From an uncultured archaeon A07HN63 (GTDB taxonomy: Archaea; Halobacteriota; Halobacteria; Halobacteriales; Haloferacaceae), in the NCBI GenBank assembly GCA_000496215.1, contig KI543203.1, positions 38,616-45,397 on the forward strand: a stretch of 6,782 bases of DNA, given 5' to 3'. The translations under genes and the position numbers were made by a program. The notes beneath the pieces were generated by a model. It had not been told where the DNA came from. It made no database searches and was given only the letters and a program-made list of their open reading frames with translations. Positions 1 to 5,624 of the stretch are shown piece by piece. Numbering within the stretch: the first letter of the stretch is position 1; the number at the start of each line of letters is the position of its first letter.

Positions 1-381
1 GATCTCGAAGAGGAGACAGCCATCGCCCTGCTGACGGCCGAAGCCCAGCGTGGCCGCCTTCTCTATCTCGAATACCGCGCGTTCGCATCGGCGGTCGTCA
101 TTGGTGTCGCCACCGCGATGTTCGGCGGGCTGGTCGTATTTTCCAACGGGCTGTTCGTTATCGCTGTTACCGCGCTCATTCTCTTCTGGCTCGGTCGGTA
201 CCTCCAGTTCCGCGCTGACCAGGCGGCCGCCGACCACGTCGGTGCCGACACCTTGGCCGACGCCTTCGAGACGGTCGCCGATCACCGCGGCGTCGATCCT
301 GAGCCGGCGACCCTGCGCACCTACGTTGAGGTTCAGCCGCCGCTCGGCCAGCGGATCAACCGGCTGCGGGCACGCGGGTAA
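1..381 (+). CDS. M48-like membrane protein, C-terminal part (probably peptidase-inactive)
   Basis: The frame is open from base 1 to a TAA, giving the last 126 residues; the N-terminus lies outside the window. Residues about 29-65 are hydrophobic and form one or two membrane helices. The order of elements resembles the C-terminal half of M48 (HtpX/Ste24-type) zinc peptidases: a helix LEEETAIALLTAEAQR where the HExxH helix would lie, a membrane hairpin, then QFRADQAAAD where M48 proteins have an E-Y-x-A-D-type motif, and a terminal PPLGQRINRL resembling the usual 'HPPLxxRIxRL' ending. In this hand alignment HExxH reads A13-E14-x-x-R17 and the third ligand Glu is Gln69, so the zinc ligands appear lost. 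Family membership is my inference from motif order, at moderate confidence. If correct, this is a pseudo-peptidase paralogue with a non-catalytic role. The next gene starts 83 nt downstream with its own promoter. Confidence 0.6.
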   Translation, partial: DLEEETAIALLTAEAQRGRLLYLEYRAFASAVVIGVATAMFGGLVVFSNGLFVIAVTALILFWLGRYLQFRADQAAADHVGADTLADAFETVADHRGVDPEPATLRTYVEVQPPLGQRINRLRARG

Positions 382-433
382 CTACCGCCTCCCTCGCTAC
401 CCCTCCACCTCGTTCTTCGCCGTCGACCCGACC

Positions 434-440
434 CGATTAA
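434..440 (+). promoter_or_regulatory. TATA-like element of the MTA/SAH deaminase gene
   Basis: The sequence GATTAAG is centred about 28 nt before the ATG at 465, in an otherwise GC-rich 83-nt gap. This spacing puts the transcription start at or next to the start codon, as in leaderless haloarchaeal promoters. No ribosome binding site is seen. Confidence 0.5.
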
Positions 441-464
441 GAGACCGGCCCTGTAATCGCCGGT

Positions 465-1766
465 ATGACCGATACAGCCGACGAGTACGTGATCGAGGGC
501 GGCCACGTCCTCACGCCCGACTTCGACGTGATCGAGGCCGACGTACTGATCGACCGCACAGCCGGTGAGGTGCTCGCTGTCGACGACGACATCGACGCCG
601 CCGAAACGCTCGATGCGACCGGCTCGCTGGTGATGCCGGGACTCGTCAACGCCCACACCCACGTCGCCATGACGTTGCTCCGCGGCTACGCCGACGACAA
701 GCCGCTCGATGCGTGGCTACAGGAGGACATCTGGCCGGTCGAAGCCGAGTTGACGCCCGAAGACATCCGCGTCGGCACCGAACTCGGGCTCGTCGAGTTC
801 ATTACAAACGGGATCACCGGCTTCGCAGACAGCTACTTCGAGGTCCCCGAGATCGCTGCCGCGACCAAGGAATCCGGCCTTCGAGCCAACCTCTGTCACG
901 CGTTTATCAGCGTCGGCAAGGACGATGAGGGAGCCCGCGCCGACGCCCAGACCGGCCTCGATATCGCCCGCGAGTTCGACGGTGCGGCCGACGGCCGGAT
1001 CACGACCGCGCTGATGCCCCACTCGCTGACGACCGTCGAGACCGAGTATCTGGAGGAGTTCGTCCCGCAGGCCCGCGAGGCCGGCGTCCCACTGCACTTC
1101 CACGCCAACGAGACCGAAAACGAGGTTGAACCAATCGTCGACGACCACGGCGTCCGCCCGCTGGAATACGCTGATGACCTCGGGATGCTCACCGAGGACG
1201 ACTTCCTCGCCCACTGCGTCCATGTCGACGACGCGGAAATCGACCTGCTCGCCGAGACGGGCGCGAGCGTGATCCACTGCCCCGCATCCAACATGAAACT
1301 CGCAAGCGGGATCGCACCGATCCAAGAACTGCTCGACGCTGGCGTCAACGTCGGTCTCGGCACCGACGGCGCGGCCTCGAACAACGACCTCGATCTCTTC
1401 GACGAGATTCGCGATGCGGCCATGCTCGGCAAACTCGCCCGCGGTGACGCCCGCGATGTCGCCGCCGAGTCGGCCGTCCGCATGGCGACGGAGGGCAGCG
1501 CGTCGGCTATCGGCCTGCCAGTCGGCCAACTCGAAGCGGGCGGGACGGCCGACATCGCCGTCGTCGATTTCGACGCACCACACCTCACCCCTGTCCACGA
1601 CCACGTGAGCCACCTCGCCTACGCGGTTCGCGGCTCCGACGTACGACACACGATCTGTGACGGCGAGATTCTGATGGCAGACCGCGAGGTCCAGACGCTC
1701 GACGAGGCGGCGATCCGCGAGCGGGCGAGCGAGCACGCCAGCGACCTCGTTGCTCGCGCCGAGTAA
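465..1766 (+). CDS. mtaD: 5'-methylthioadenosine/S-adenosylhomocysteine deaminase (amidohydrolase family)
   Basis: This 433-residue protein is full length for the TM0936/MtaD/DadD group of cytosolic amidohydrolases. These hydrolyse the 6-amino group of SAH, 5'-methylthioadenosine and related 5'-deoxyadenosine compounds, giving the inosyl product and ammonia. Visible motifs in order: a beta-sandwich N-terminus (about 7-58); the metal motif H64-T-H66 followed by LLRGYADDKPLDAWL, characteristic of this group; H186 in MPHS; H213 and the proton-shuttling E216 in HFHANE; H250/H253 in LAHCVHV; HCPASNMKLASG at 271-282; and the metal/catalytic Asp301 in GTDGAASNN. A C-terminal sandwich strand (AGGTADIAVVDFD, 358-370) completes the fold. 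All metal positions are present. ATG 465 is chosen because it fits the promoter spacing and the usual N-terminus. The next gene, 60 nt on, is a SAH hydrolase homologue, so the physiological substrate is probably SAH (inference). A chlorohydrolase/TrzN-type activity cannot be excluded from sequence alone. Confidence 0.88.
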   Translation: MTDTADEYVIEGGHVLTPDFDVIEADVLIDRTAGEVLAVDDDIDAAETLDATGSLVMPGLVNAHTHVAMTLLRGYADDKPLDAWLQEDIWPVEAELTPEDIRVGTELGLVEFITNGITGFADSYFEVPEIAAATKESGLRANLCHAFISVGKDDEGARADAQTGLDIAREFDGAADGRITTALMPHSLTTVETEYLEEFVPQAREAGVPLHFHANETENEVEPIVDDHGVRPLEYADDLGMLTEDDFLAHCVHVDDAEIDLLAETGASVIHCPASNMKLASGIAPIQELLDAGVNVGLGTDGAASNNDLDLFDEIRDAAMLGKLARGDARDVAAESAVRMATEGSASAIGLPVGQLEAGGTADIAVVDFDAPHLTPVHDHVSHLAYAVRGSDVRHTICDGEILMADREVQTLDEAAIRERASEHASDLVARAE

Positions 1767-1792
1767 CTCGACGGCCCCAGTGGCTGTCTTCG

Positions 1793-1806
1793 GTACCGTT
1801 TTCACC
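1793..1806 (+). promoter_or_regulatory. Probable leaderless promoter of ahcY
   Basis: The T-run in GTACCGTTTTCACC is centred near 1800, 27 nt before the ATG at 1827. The same run lies about 35 nt beyond the upstream stop codon, so it may also act as that gene's T-rich terminator. No ribosome binding site precedes the ATG. Confidence 0.4.
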
Positions 1807-1826
1807 GCCTGTCACCTCTATCAGAT

Positions 1827-3116
1827 ATGAGCAAATCAGCGTATCCGCCGGTCGCGTCTCACATCGACGACCCCGAGGACGCGGCGACAGAGGGCCGCCG
1901 CAAGATGGACTGGGCACTCCAGCACATGCCTATCCTCCAGTCACTCCGCGAGGAGTTCGAGACCGAGCAACCACTCGACGGCGAGACGATCGGGATGGCG
2001 ATGCACGTCGAGGCCAAGACGGCCAATCTGGTCGAACTCCTCGCGCTGGGCGGCGCGGAGGTCGCCATCACCGGCTGCAACCCGCTGTCGACCCACGACG
2101 ACGTGAGCGCGGCCCTCGACGCCCACGAGAACATCACCTCCTACGCCGTTCGCGGCGTCGACGACGAGGCGTACTACGACGCTATCGACGCCGTCATCGA
2201 CCACGAGCCGACGATCACGGTCGACGACGGGATGGATATGATCGCAGCGATCCACGAGGACCACCCCGAGCTCATCGACACCATCGTCGGCGGCTGTGAG
2301 GAGACGACGACGGGCGTCCACCGCCTGCGCGCGATGGACGACGACGGCGCACTCGAATACCCGGTCTTCGCGGTCAACGACACGCCGATGAAGACGCTGT
2401 TCGACAACGTCCACGGCACCGGCGAGTCCTCGCTGGCGACGATCGCGATGACGACGAATCTCTCGTTTGCCGGCAAGAACGTCGTCGTCGCCGGCTACGG
2501 CTACTGCGGGAAGGGCGTCGCCAAGAAAGCCTCGGGGCAGAACGCGAACGTGATCGTCACCGAGGTTGACCCCCGGAAAGCCCTCGAAGCCCACATGGAG
2601 GGCTACGAGGTAAAACCGATGAAGGAAGCCGCCGCCGAGGCCGATCTGATCATCACGACGACCGGGAACCGCGATGTCGTCGTCGAGGAGCACTTCGAGG
2701 TCATGCAGGACGGCGTCCTGCTGGCCAATGCGGGCCACTTCGATATCGAGATCGATCTCGACGCCCTCAGCGAGAAGGCGGTCGACACCTACGAGGCCAG
2801 AGACGGCGTCGAGGCCTACGAGCTACCCGACGGTCGCCGGCTCAACGTCCTCGCCGAGGGCCGACTCGTCAACCTCGCCGCACCCATCGCGCTCGGCCAC
2901 CCGGTCGAGGTGATGGATCAGAGCTTCGGCGTGCAGGCGGTCTGCGTGCGAGAACTCACCGCCAACGGTGACGAGTACGCGGCCGGCGTCCACGACGTGC
3001 CGGACGACCTCGACCGCGAGATCGCCGAGATCAAACTCGACGCCGAGGGCGTCGATCACGACTCGCTGAGCGACGAGCAGCGCGACTATCTCGATAGCTG
3101 GGATCACGGCACGTAG
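1827..3116 (+). CDS. ahcY: Adenosylhomocysteinase-family hydrolase (SAH or S-inosylhomocysteine hydrolase)
   Basis: This is a cytosolic NAD-dependent enzyme that cleaves the nucleosyl-homocysteine left after SAM-dependent methylation into homocysteine and a nucleoside. The 429 residues cover the whole family: substrate domain (about 1-190), NAD Rossmann domain (about 191-350) with the G223-Y-G-Y-C-G-K-G motif and ribose-binding E246 in TEVDP, and a C-terminal domain. Catalytic positions are conserved: H60, D133/D134, E159 in EETTTG, K189, D193-N194, H304 in GHFD and H358 in LGHP. Two departures from the mammalian enzyme are visible. The adenine-reading Glu/Gln (human E59) is Lys64, within H-V-E-A-K-T, and the C-terminal lysine/tyrosine tail (KPDHYRY) is absent, the protein ending in DSWDHGT. 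Cys195 of the human enzyme aligns with Thr198. The gene lies directly downstream of the MTA/SAH deaminase, so S-inosylhomocysteine is a plausible true substrate. Family assignment is very secure; substrate preference is inference. Confidence 0.95.
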   Translation: MSKSAYPPVASHIDDPEDAATEGRRKMDWALQHMPILQSLREEFETEQPLDGETIGMAMHVEAKTANLVELLALGGAEVAITGCNPLSTHDDVSAALDAHENITSYAVRGVDDEAYYDAIDAVIDHEPTITVDDGMDMIAAIHEDHPELIDTIVGGCEETTTGVHRLRAMDDDGALEYPVFAVNDTPMKTLFDNVHGTGESSLATIAMTTNLSFAGKNVVVAGYGYCGKGVAKKASGQNANVIVTEVDPRKALEAHMEGYEVKPMKEAAAEADLIITTTGNRDVVVEEHFEVMQDGVLLANAGHFDIEIDLDALSEKAVDTYEARDGVEAYELPDGRRLNVLAEGRLVNLAAPIALGHPVEVMDQSFGVQAVCVRELTANGDEYAAGVHDVPDDLDREIAEIKLDAEGVDHDSLSDEQRDYLDSWDHGT

Positions 3117-3126
3117 GAACCGTCGT

Positions 3127-3136
3127 GTTTTTCACC
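3127..3136 (+). promoter_or_regulatory. T-rich promoter element between ahcY and the small membrane protein gene
   Basis: GTTTTTCACC is centred 27 nt before the ATG at 3157. Its T5 run also starts 12 nt after the ahcY stop codon, so it could serve both as an archaeal T-rich terminator and as the next gene's TATA-box region. Confidence 0.4.
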
Positions 3137-3156
3137 TCGCTTGGAGCATTGCACAT

Positions 3157-3384
3157 ATGAAAGTCGGCTGGGCGTATCTGGCACTCGCAGCTATCTTCGT
3201 CATTGTCGGCGCATACATGGGGATGATACAGGATCGTCTCCTCGGCGATATCGTTCTGCTTGCGTCCATCGGGCTGATCTATCTGGGATCGACGAGCCTC
3301 GCCGATGCCAACGCGGCCGCCGATCTCGTCGAGAAGGCTCACGGAACTACAGAGGACACGGCTGACGACTCTGATGACGGCTGA
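3157..3384 (+). CDS. Small two-helix membrane protein, function unknown
   Basis: I do not recognise this 75-residue protein. It has a short N-terminus (MKVGW), a first hydrophobic helix at about 5-22 (AYLALAAIFVIVGAYMGM), a short loop IQDRLLGD, a second helix at about 31-46 (IVLLASIGLIYLGS), and a hydrophilic, very acidic C-terminal tail from about 48 to 75 ending DDSDDG. The two helices would leave both ends on the same side of the membrane. The ATG is supported by the promoter spacing (T-run 27 nt upstream) and by the acidic haloarchaeal composition of the product. It stands alone between ahcY and hjc, with promoter-like elements on both sides, so the context gives no clear function. Confidence 0.75.
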   Translation: MKVGWAYLALAAIFVIVGAYMGMIQDRLLGDIVLLASIGLIYLGSTSLADANAAADLVEKAHGTTEDTADDSDDG

Positions 3385-3395
3385 GCCGGCTGTAC

Positions 3396-3402
3396 CTTTT
3401 AG
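3396..3402 (+). promoter_or_regulatory. TATA box upstream of the mini-ORF/hjc transcript
   Basis: CTTTTAG is centred at about 3399, which is 26 nt before the ATG of the mini-ORF at 3425 but 73 nt before the hjc ATG. The other + strand promoters in this window sit 26-28 nt before their start codons, so transcription most likely begins near 3425. A second AT-rich stretch at 3417-3426 (GTATAGATAT) could instead act as TATA box for a start nearer 3450. Confidence 0.5.
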
Positions 3403-3424
3403 GCTTCACCGGGCAAGTATAGAT

Positions 3425-3475
3425 ATGCACCAACTGCAACGGCGATCCACGACGCCCATTTCATCCATACGATGA
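3425..3475 (+). CDS. 16-codon leader mini-ORF overlapping the hjc start (ATGA)
   Basis: Reading from ATG 3425 gives MHQLQRRSTTPISSIR and then TGA at 3473-3475, which overlaps the hjc ATG at 3472-3474 as ATGA. The ATG lies where the transcript should begin, so a leaderless-initiating ribosome would translate it first. The hjc start has no ribosome binding site, so hjc could depend on reinitiation after this mini-ORF. The peptide is basic (four Arg, no acidic residue), unlike haloarchaeal proteins, which suggests a regulatory leader and not a functional protein. It may also be an untranslated leader by chance; no conservation data are available here. Confidence 0.4.
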   Translation: MHQLQRRSTTPISSIR

Positions 3476-3894
3476 GTGCCAACGAGAAAGGCGACCGCCG
3501 GGAGCGCGAACTCGTCAACCGGCTTGACGAGGCGGGCTTCGCGGTCATGCGTGCCCCGGCCAGCGGGAGCGCGACCGACCGCGAACTCCCCGACGTGCTG
3601 GCCGGCGACGACGGTCGGTTTTACGCTATCGAGGCCAAATCCTCCAGCGGTCGGCCGATCTACCTCGACGGCGAGGAGGTCGAGGCCCTGATATACTTCG
3701 CCCAGAACTTCGGCGCGAACGCCCGCATCGGCGTTCGGTTCGACCGTGAGGACTGGTACTTCTTCCACCCCGGCGATCTCTACGTCACCGACGGCGGGAA
3801 CTACCGCGTCAAAAAGGAGACAGCCCTCGCGGAGGGAACTGATTTCGACGAACTTGTCGGCCACAGCGAGAAGACGACGCTCGACGACCTGTAG
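3472..3894 (+). CDS. hjc: Archaeal Holliday junction resolvase Hjc
   Basis: This is a homodimeric, metal-dependent endonuclease that resolves four-way DNA junctions in recombination and fork repair. The 140-residue protein has the complete type II restriction-like core of the archaeal family: basic N-terminus KGDRRERELVNRL with E11, RAPASGSATDRELPD with D41, and the E54-A-K56 of the ExK motif followed by SSSGRPIYL. These correspond to E12, D42, E55 and K57 of Sulfolobus Hjc (numbering from memory). The segment EALIYFAQNFGANARIGVRFDREDWYFFHP is also typical. The C-terminal 30 residues (KKETALAEGTDFDELVG) look haloarchaeal. No in-frame start codon lies upstream within the leader, so ATG 3472 is the natural start. 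Oddly, it lies 73 nt from the TATA box, with a mini-ORF in between. A second membrane protein gene follows 59 nt on with its own promoter. Confidence 0.93.
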   Translation: MSANEKGDRRERELVNRLDEAGFAVMRAPASGSATDRELPDVLAGDDGRFYAIEAKSSSGRPIYLDGEEVEALIYFAQNFGANARIGVRFDREDWYFFHPGDLYVTDGGNYRVKKETALAEGTDFDELVGHSEKTTLDDL

Positions 3895-3921
3895 GGTCGG
3901 TCGCTGTCGGTTGTTTCGAAG

Positions 3922-3930
3922 CCCTTTTGC
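3922..3930 (+). promoter_or_regulatory. TATA-like element upstream of the second small membrane protein gene
   Basis: CCCTTTTGC is centred about 28 nt before the ATG at 3954, the leaderless spacing seen elsewhere in the window. It supports ATG 3954 over the upstream in-frame TTG at 3927, which lies inside this element. The T-run is about 30 nt after the hjc stop and may also terminate hjc. Confidence 0.45.
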
Positions 3931-3953
3931 GCTGGCCGCCAAAATCGAGCGGT

Positions 3954-4217
3954 ATGGAAATCGACGCGGACCTCCGCCGAAAGACGGCCGTTTCGGCGGC
4001 TGCCGTTGGGGCATTCCTCGTCACCTTCACCGCCATTGGCCTCGCCTTCTCGGAGGAGATCCCCGACGGTGGCATCGCGTTCTCGAACACCGGCGGGTTC
4101 GCAGTCGTCGCCGCGCTCGTCGGTTTCATCTTTCTGATGGCCGGGATCGGCGTCTGGCTCGACAATACCACCGCCGCCGACGCGGCCGAAACCGACGACG
4201 CTGATCCAACCGAGTAA
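3954..4217 (+). CDS. Small two-helix membrane protein, function unknown
   Basis: Starting at ATG 3954, the product is 87 residues: MEIDADLRRKTAVS, a first membrane helix at about 11-33 (AVSAAAVGAFLVTFTAIGLAF), an exposed loop SEEIPDGGIAFSNTGG, a second helix at about 48-69 (FAVVAALVGFIFLMAGIGVWL), and a short acidic tail ending DDADPTE. The basic RRK just before helix 1 suggests the N-terminus stays in the cytoplasm, with the loop outside. I do not recognise a named family. An in-frame TTG at 3927 would add nine residues (MRWPPKSSG), but it sits in the TATA-like element and is rejected. The gene is convergent with priL, and nothing in the context indicates its role. Confidence 0.75.
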   Translation: MEIDADLRRKTAVSAAAVGAFLVTFTAIGLAFSEEIPDGGIAFSNTGGFAVVAALVGFIFLMAGIGVWLDNTTAADAAETDDADPTE

Positions 4218-4328
4218 CGCTGCCACCGACCCGAGCGTAGCATCGCCGCCAACTGGTGCGTAGCGCCGCCGCTGAACGGCGCGCAGCGTCACCACCGAAC
4301 GAAGCGTCGCGTCGTTGTTGCGACGAGC
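4218..4328. other. Convergent intergenic region with short hairpins and a direct repeat
   Basis: This 111-bp gap separates the converging stop codons of the small membrane protein gene and priL. It holds GCGCCG/CGGCGC at 4263-4268 and 4277-4282 (6-bp stem, 8-nt loop), CGTCG/CGACG at 4310-4314 and 4321-4325 (5-bp stem, loop TTGTTG), and a direct repeat of GCGTAGC followed by GCCGCC (4235-4250 and 4258-4270). There is no T-run on either strand, so a classical archaeal T-rich terminator is not obvious. The hairpins may end or stabilise both transcripts, but this is weak inference. Confidence 0.35.
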
Positions 4329-5435
4329 CTACCCCTCGGCGGCCTGTTCCCGCCAGTCGACGAGGTCCGCGTCGGCCGCGTCGAGTCGCTCCTGATAGTA
4401 CGCCAGCGGATGGCCCGCGATCTTCCAGTGGTCGTCCTCGTTGTGACAGATGCCGTAGGCGCTCAGCGTTTCACACGACGGCGGCGGATACTGCGTCCCG
4501 CGGTCGTCCGTAAGATACTCCGTCTGATAGCGAATCCCTGCCGGTGCCAGCGAGGATTCCGCACAGAAGGCGACGATCTCGTCTGCGTCCATCCCGATCC
4601 CGGTAAGAAACGCCATCAGCGTGAACTGTTCGAACCCTTCGAGTTCGATCCCATCCTCGGCCTTCTGCAGCAGGTTCTCGATACACGGCGGGAACAGCTC
4701 GCGGGCGACGAAATCGATCTCGCCAACGCGGGTCCGCTCCGAGAGGAGTCGCCGGAGGTCGGTCAACTGCGCACTGAGTTCGGCGGCGATCCCCGCGTCC
4801 TCGTCGAGGCCGTCGAACGGCAGCCCCTCCGCAACCCGGCGGCGGATCGCCGTTCGCAACAGTCGAAATAGCTCCTCGCGTTCGACCCTGACTGTCCCGT
4901 CGACGAGTTCGCGGTTGACGAGCCGCCAGCCGTCGCCACGCGCCCCCGAGGCGAGTTCGAGATAGGTGCCGACGCCGACCCGGAACCACGCGGGATCATC
5001 CATCGCGGTCGCCGCATCGCGCTCGGCCTGGATCGCGGTTTCGAGGTCGAGTTCGGCGACGAGTGTGTCGCGGTCGATGCTGGCCGAGGGTGTGCTCCGC
5101 AGCTCGTCGCCGCTATCGAGATCGGTCTTGAGCCGCTCGATAGCCGTCTTTGCCTCCGCGGCGGCGTACTTGTCGATAGCCGCCGGCGAGTCCAGCAGCG
5201 AGACCAGAATTCGGGCGAGCGGATAGGAGAGGAGCTCGTCGTTGACGCGCCACTCGTCGGGTGTCTCCGAGTCGACCCGGCCGGCCAGCAGCGCGCGCTC
5301 GACGCGCTCGCGGGCCCGCTCGACGGCCGGCTCGTCGTTGGCAACGAGCGTTTCTAGCTCGACGCCGGCCTCCGTGACGGCCTCGCGGGCGGCCGCGAGG
5401 AACGGATACCGGGCGTGACGCGCCGTGATCGCCAT
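4329..5435 (-). CDS. priL: DNA primase large subunit PriL (4Fe-4S)
   Basis: This is the large, non-catalytic subunit of the archaeal/eukaryotic-type primase. With PriS it makes the RNA/DNA primers for replication, and its C-terminal iron-sulphur domain helps initiation. The protein is 368 residues. An alpha-helical N-terminal domain (about 1-230) contains ARYPFL and LLSYPLARILVSLLDS, where the family packs against the catalytic subunit. The C-terminal domain (about 235-345) contains four cysteines: C251 in FPPCIENL, C291 in AFCAESS, and C321 and C330 in SCETLSAYGIC. It also has FTLMAFLTGIGMDADEI (271-287) and GHPLAYYQERL (341-351). These are the only cysteines in the protein, matching the four ligands of the [4Fe-4S] cluster. 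The start fits a TATA-like element about 31 nt upstream on the - strand. The preceding amt-glnK gene ends 189 nt upstream, so priL is probably transcribed separately. Confidence 0.93.
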   Translation of the reverse strand: MAITARHARYPFLAAAREAVTEAGVELETLVANDEPAVERARERVERALLAGRVDSETPDEWRVNDELLSYPLARILVSLLDSPAAIDKYAAAEAKTAIERLKTDLDSGDELRSTPSASIDRDTLVAELDLETAIQAERDAATAMDDPAWFRVGVGTYLELASGARGDGWRLVNRELVDGTVRVEREELFRLLRTAIRRRVAEGLPFDGLDEDAGIAAELSAQLTDLRRLLSERTRVGEIDFVARELFPPCIENLLQKAEDGIELEGFEQFTLMAFLTGIGMDADEIVAFCAESSLAPAGIRYQTEYLTDDRGTQYPPPSCETLSAYGICHNEDDHWKIAGHPLAYYQERLDAADADLVDWREQAAEG

Positions 5436-5447
5436 CTGTGCGCGTTG

Positions 5448-5464
5448 TTCACCAGCAGGGTGAA
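5448..5464. promoter_or_regulatory. Perfect inverted repeat in the priL promoter (candidate operator)
   Basis: TTCACC-AGCAG-GGTGAA is a perfect 6+6 bp inverted repeat with a 5-bp spacer. It lies 13-29 nt before the priL ATG on the - strand, overlapping the downstream edge of the TATA-like element and reaching toward the expected transcription start. A dimeric repressor bound here would block preinitiation complex assembly. It could also be a chance palindrome or a hairpin. Confidence 0.4.
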
Positions 5465-5468
5465 TAAG
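5463..5468 (-). promoter_or_regulatory. TATA-like element of priL
   Basis: On the - strand CTTATT is centred about 31 nt before the priL ATG, giving an expected leader of only a few nucleotides. No ribosome binding site is seen before the ATG. Confidence 0.45.
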
Positions 5469-5535
5469 CCCGACGGTCGACGGTGTCCCGCGCTGGGCAC
5501 TGATACCGTCGGCTGTTCGATTATGCTTGTGTTAC

Positions 5536-5548
5536 CGCGTATAACGCG
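5536..5548. repeat. Short palindrome with TATA-like core upstream of priL
   Basis: CGCGT-ATA-ACGCG has 5-bp perfect arms around ATA and lies in the amt-glnK/priL gap, about 100 nt before priL and about 77 nt after the amt-glnK stop codon. It is followed on the + strand by an A4 run (T4 on the - strand, 5551-5554), which could contribute to terminating amt-glnK. Its function is unknown. Confidence 0.3.
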
Positions 5549-5624
5549 TGAAAAGTGAAGTGTGGTGGGTCAGTCAGCTGTCGAGTCGGAACTGCGCGAA
5601 CCGCCGAGAGATGGATCGCCGCGC

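Noticed and set aside
717..1805. 362-codon open frame on the - strand across the deaminase gene
   Set aside because: It is the antisense shadow of a well-supported amidohydrolase with all metal motifs. Long antisense frames are common in GC-rich haloarchaeal DNA, and it shows no recognisable motif or promoter.
1941..2738. 265-codon open frame on the - strand across ahcY
   Set aside because: It lies wholly antisense to the secure SAH hydrolase homologue and is low-complexity (Val/Asp/Arg-rich), typical of a complementary-strand shadow.
3927..3929. TTG start adding nine residues to the second small membrane protein
   Set aside because: It falls inside the TATA-like element, and ATG 3954 fits the leaderless spacing and the protein's acidic N-terminus better.
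3406..4014. 202-codon open frame on the - strand opposite hjc
   Set aside because: It covers hjc, which has all four catalytic residues, and runs into the start of the next gene; there is no independent support.
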